Made by a program: the position numbers and the translations under genes | Source: Bacteroidaceae bacterium | GTDB lineage: Bacteria > Bacteroidota > Bacteroidia > Bacteroidales > Bacteroidaceae | NCBI GenBank assembly: GCA_016302965.1 | Contig: JAEDMP010000031.1 | Span: forward strand, 1-25,678 | Direction of reading: 5' to 3' | Length of the DNA stretch: 25,678 nt | Part shown: in pieces, positions 23,969-25,678 of the stretch | Position numbering within the stretch: the stretch's first letter is position 1 | How the letters are laid out: every line of letters begins with the position of its first letter | The notes under the pieces: model-generated | What the model was told of the DNA's origin: nothing | What the model saw: only the letters and a program-made list of their open reading frames with translations | Databases searched by the model: none

Positions 23969-23999
23969 CAACGAAGCTCACTTGCATCGGCAACGAAGC
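23967..23999. repeat. 11-bp direct repeat GGCAACGAAGC
   Basis: GGCAACGAAGC is found at 23967-23977 and 23989-23999, spaced by exactly 22 bases. It abuts the inverted-repeat cluster and lies about 75-105 bases upstream of the small peptide gene. Confidence 0.75.
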
Positions 24000-24071
24000 G
24001 ACATTCAGCTTTTGTCAGATAAGTATGGCAGCGTGTAGAAAACCACTTTTTCCATCCTTTAAACCAAAAAT

Positions 24072-24170
24072 ATGAAGAAAACTTATGTAAAGCCTGATAT
24101 TCAGGTATTCGAGATTGAAAGGCAATGCGGAGTGATGGAAGTTAAACCCTGTAAGGGCGACATAACATAG
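24072..24170 (+). CDS. 32-residue peptide, MKKTYVKP type
   Basis: ATG at 24072 opens a 32-codon frame beginning MKKTYVKPDIQVFEIE; the N-terminal pattern MKKxYxxPxxxVxxxE is one I know from short hypothetical proteins common in Bacteroidales, usually somewhat longer. The rest has C19 and C27 and ends in KPCKGDIT. A purine-poor leader (ACCAAAAAT) precedes the ATG and no TAnnTTTG promoter is clear upstream. The last codons and the stop are formed by the left arm of a perfect hairpin (24153-24208), so the C-terminus may have been replaced by a repeat element. Function unknown. Confidence 0.55.
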   Translation: MKKTYVKPDIQVFEIERQCGVMEVKPCKGDIT

Positions 24171-24213
24171 GATAGGGCTTCCGCCCTGTGCTATGTTATG
24201 TCGCCCTTTCTTG
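24153..24213 (+). repeat. Perfect 18-bp hairpin, repeat element or terminator
   Basis: AAGGGCGACATAACATAG (24153-24170) pairs fully with 24191-24208; inside, AGGGC-TTCC-GCCCT forms a second small stem. The plus strand continues TCTTGG, weakly T-rich, so it can act as a terminator of the peptide gene. From memory, similar GGGCGACATAACATAG hairpins recur between genes in Bacteroidota. Confidence 0.75.
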
Positions 24214-24249
24214 GCTATAATGAAATGATATAAAAATAAGTCCGAATTG

Positions 24250-24281
24250 TTTGGAGATATTGAATAAAAGGATTAACTTTG
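24250..24281 (+). promoter_or_regulatory. Promoter of the AAA-ATPase-like gene
   Basis: TTTG at 24250-24253 and TAACTTTG at 24274-24281, 20 bases apart. Transcription near 24288 leaves about 19 bases, including AAAAAGGAACACG, before the ATG at 24307. Confidence 0.8.
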
Positions 24282-24306
24282 CAGCCGAACAATAAAAAGG
24301 AACACG

Positions 24307-25678
24307 ATGATGAAGTACCCTATAGGAATACAAAGCTTTGACCAAATCCGTGAAGAGGGATTTGTGTATGTGGACAAGACAGCGTTGGTGTATGACCTTG
24401 TCACTCAGGGAAAGATATATTTCCTCAGTCGTCCCCGCCGCTTTGGCAAGAGCCTGCTCGTCTCCACGCTCGAGAACTATTTCCTCGGACGCAAGGAGTT
24501 GTTCCGTGGTCTTGCCATCGACTCACTTGAGAAGGAGTGGGCGGAATATCCCGTGTTTCACCTGGACTTTAACGGAAAGAACTTCACCTCGCCGTTGGAA
24601 CTCAAGGAAGCCATCGAGACATTTGTTTCAATGCAAGAAGATAAATATGGAAAAAACCCGCTTGCCGTCACTTATGGCGACCGGATTTCATACGTTTTCG
24701 AGAAAGCCTATGAAAAGACAGGCAGACGAGTTGTCGTTTTGGTCGATGAATACGATAAACCTCTGCTTGATGTGATGAACACAGGCATCCCCTCTCCTGT
24801 AGTAGCCGGAGACGTAAAGACGCTCGAAGACTACAACCGCAACATATTGAAGGGCTTCTACAGTGTGTTCAAACTTGCCGACAGGCACCTGAAGTTCGTG
24901 CTGCTTACAGGTGTGACGAAGTTCTCGCAGGTCAGTGTGTTCAGTGGTTTCAATCAGCCTAAGGACATAGGCAATGACTCCAGATACGATGCCATTTGCG
25001 GCATATCAAAGGACGAATTGCTGTCTGTGTTCAAGGAACAGATAAGGGAGTTGGGCGAGGCTAATGGTATGACAGAGGAAGAAACCATCGCCAAACTGAA
25101 ACGCAAGTACGACGGCTATCACTTTAGCAAAGGTATGAAGGACATTTTCAATCCATTCAGCATACTGAATTGCCTCGATTCAAACGATTTTCAGAACTAC
25201 TGGTTCTCTACGGGCACCCCTACCTATCTTGTGCGTCTTTTGTCAGACAACCATGAGCATGTGAATGAGCTTGCCGGCAAATATTACCCACCCGCAGAGT
25301 TTGTGGATTACAAGGCAACAAAACAAAGGCCTCTGCCAATGCTCTATCAGAGCGGTTATCTGACCATCAAGGGATATAACGCTCGTAGAAACACCTATCT
25401 ACTGGATTTCCCTAACGAAGAAGTGAGAAGCGGAATGACTTCTGCTCTCGCAGCTGATTATTTCGGCGACGACAGCCGTCCGTCAACATGGCTTGATGAC
25501 GTAAGTGACTCGTTGGAAGCTGGTGACCTTGAGAAGTTCAAACTCCAGCTCACAGCCTTCCTCTCAAACATCTCCTATCGTTTCCAACGCAAGGATGACG
25601 CGATGGAGTGCGAGCGCCATTTCCAATACACCTTCTATCTCATCATGCTGCTGCTCGGCAAATATAACACCTACATCG
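24307..25678 (+). CDS. AAA-ATPase-like / PD-(D/E)XK family protein, cut by window end
   Basis: At least 457 residues from MMKYPIGIQSFDQIREEGFVYVDKT (the second Met at 24310 is an equal candidate). The N-terminal two thirds is the AAA-ATPase-like domain found in large paralogous families of Bacteroidales: a Walker-A-like RPRRFGKSLL near 48-57, Walker B VVVLVDEYDKPLL near 141-153, LTGVTKFSQVSVFSGFN around 200-216 and KYDGYHFS near 273-280. The C-terminal part is the place of a PD-(D/E)XK nuclease-like domain in this family, mostly beyond the window. The role is unknown; such genes are often multi-copy and vary between strains. It has its own strong promoter. Confidence 0.9.
   Translation, partial: MMKYPIGIQSFDQIREEGFVYVDKTALVYDLVTQGKIYFLSRPRRFGKSLLVSTLENYFLGRKELFRGLAIDSLEKEWAEYPVFHLDFNGKNFTSPLELKEAIETFVSMQEDKYGKNPLAVTYGDRISYVFEKAYEKTGRRVVVLVDEYDKPLLDVMNTGIPSPVVAGDVKTLEDYNRNILKGFYSVFKLADRHLKFVLLTGVTKFSQVSVFSGFNQPKDIGNDSRYDAICGISKDELLSVFKEQIRELGEANGMTEEETIAKLKRKYDGYHFSKGMKDIFNPFSILNCLDSNDFQNYWFSTGTPTYLVRLLSDNHEHVNELAGKYYPPAEFVDYKATKQRPLPMLYQSGYLTIKGYNARRNTYLLDFPNEEVRSGMTSALAADYFGDDSRPSTWLDDVSDSLEAGDLEKFKLQLTAFLSNISYRFQRKDDAMECERHFQYTFYLIMLLLGKYNTYI

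Overview
The window looks like chromosomal DNA of a Bacteroidota bacterium, most likely a Prevotella-like member of Prevotellaceae. This rests on mid-range GC, gene content close to Bacteroidales, and promoters of the Bacteroidetes type (a TTTG element about 19-20 bases upstream of TAnnTTTG), which I read upstream of many transcription units. Genus is an inference from overall character, not from a database search.

Layout: (1) 1-2412, a terminator of an off-window gene, a gene-free stretch with a small repeat, then the compact cluster DUF2520 protein - KdsC-type phosphatase - Maf. (2) 2534-2648, an orphan promoter directly followed by a strong terminator, a possible small RNA. (3) 2668-6589 (minus), a secreted GHL10-type glycosidase, RuvC, and a twin-ABC ATPase with a Cys/His-rich linker, probably one operon. 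(4) 6608-10763, an overlapping divergent promoter, then CstA peptide/pyruvate transporter, NadC and a secreted C69 dipeptidase. (5) 10877-17444, pheT, yebC, a small lipoprotein (minus), lepA and a Crp/Fnr regulator: housekeeping translation genes with long hairpins between them. (6) 17526-20447 (minus), a LytTR response regulator and its TPR-containing lipoprotein-like sensor histidine kinase. (7) 20773-21989, dapA and two identical tRNA-Arg(ACG) genes. (8) 22068-25678, an accessory region: an AlkD-type DNA glycosylase, a remarkable 22-bp GTAC repeat array, a small cysteine-rich protein, a start-less gene remnant, a triple inverted repeat, a 32-residue peptide whose stop codon lies inside a perfect hairpin, and a truncated AAA-ATPase/PD-(D/E)XK-type protein.

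Most of the first 22 kb is conserved housekeeping. The most unusual material is 22.9-24.2 kb, where several different short-repeat structures sit within about 1.3 kb, all non-coding or at gene ends. The GTAC array is the best candidate for something undescribed: its spacing alternates 14 and 8 bases and it starts one base after a stop codon. No complete defence, CRISPR, secretion or biosynthetic system is visible.
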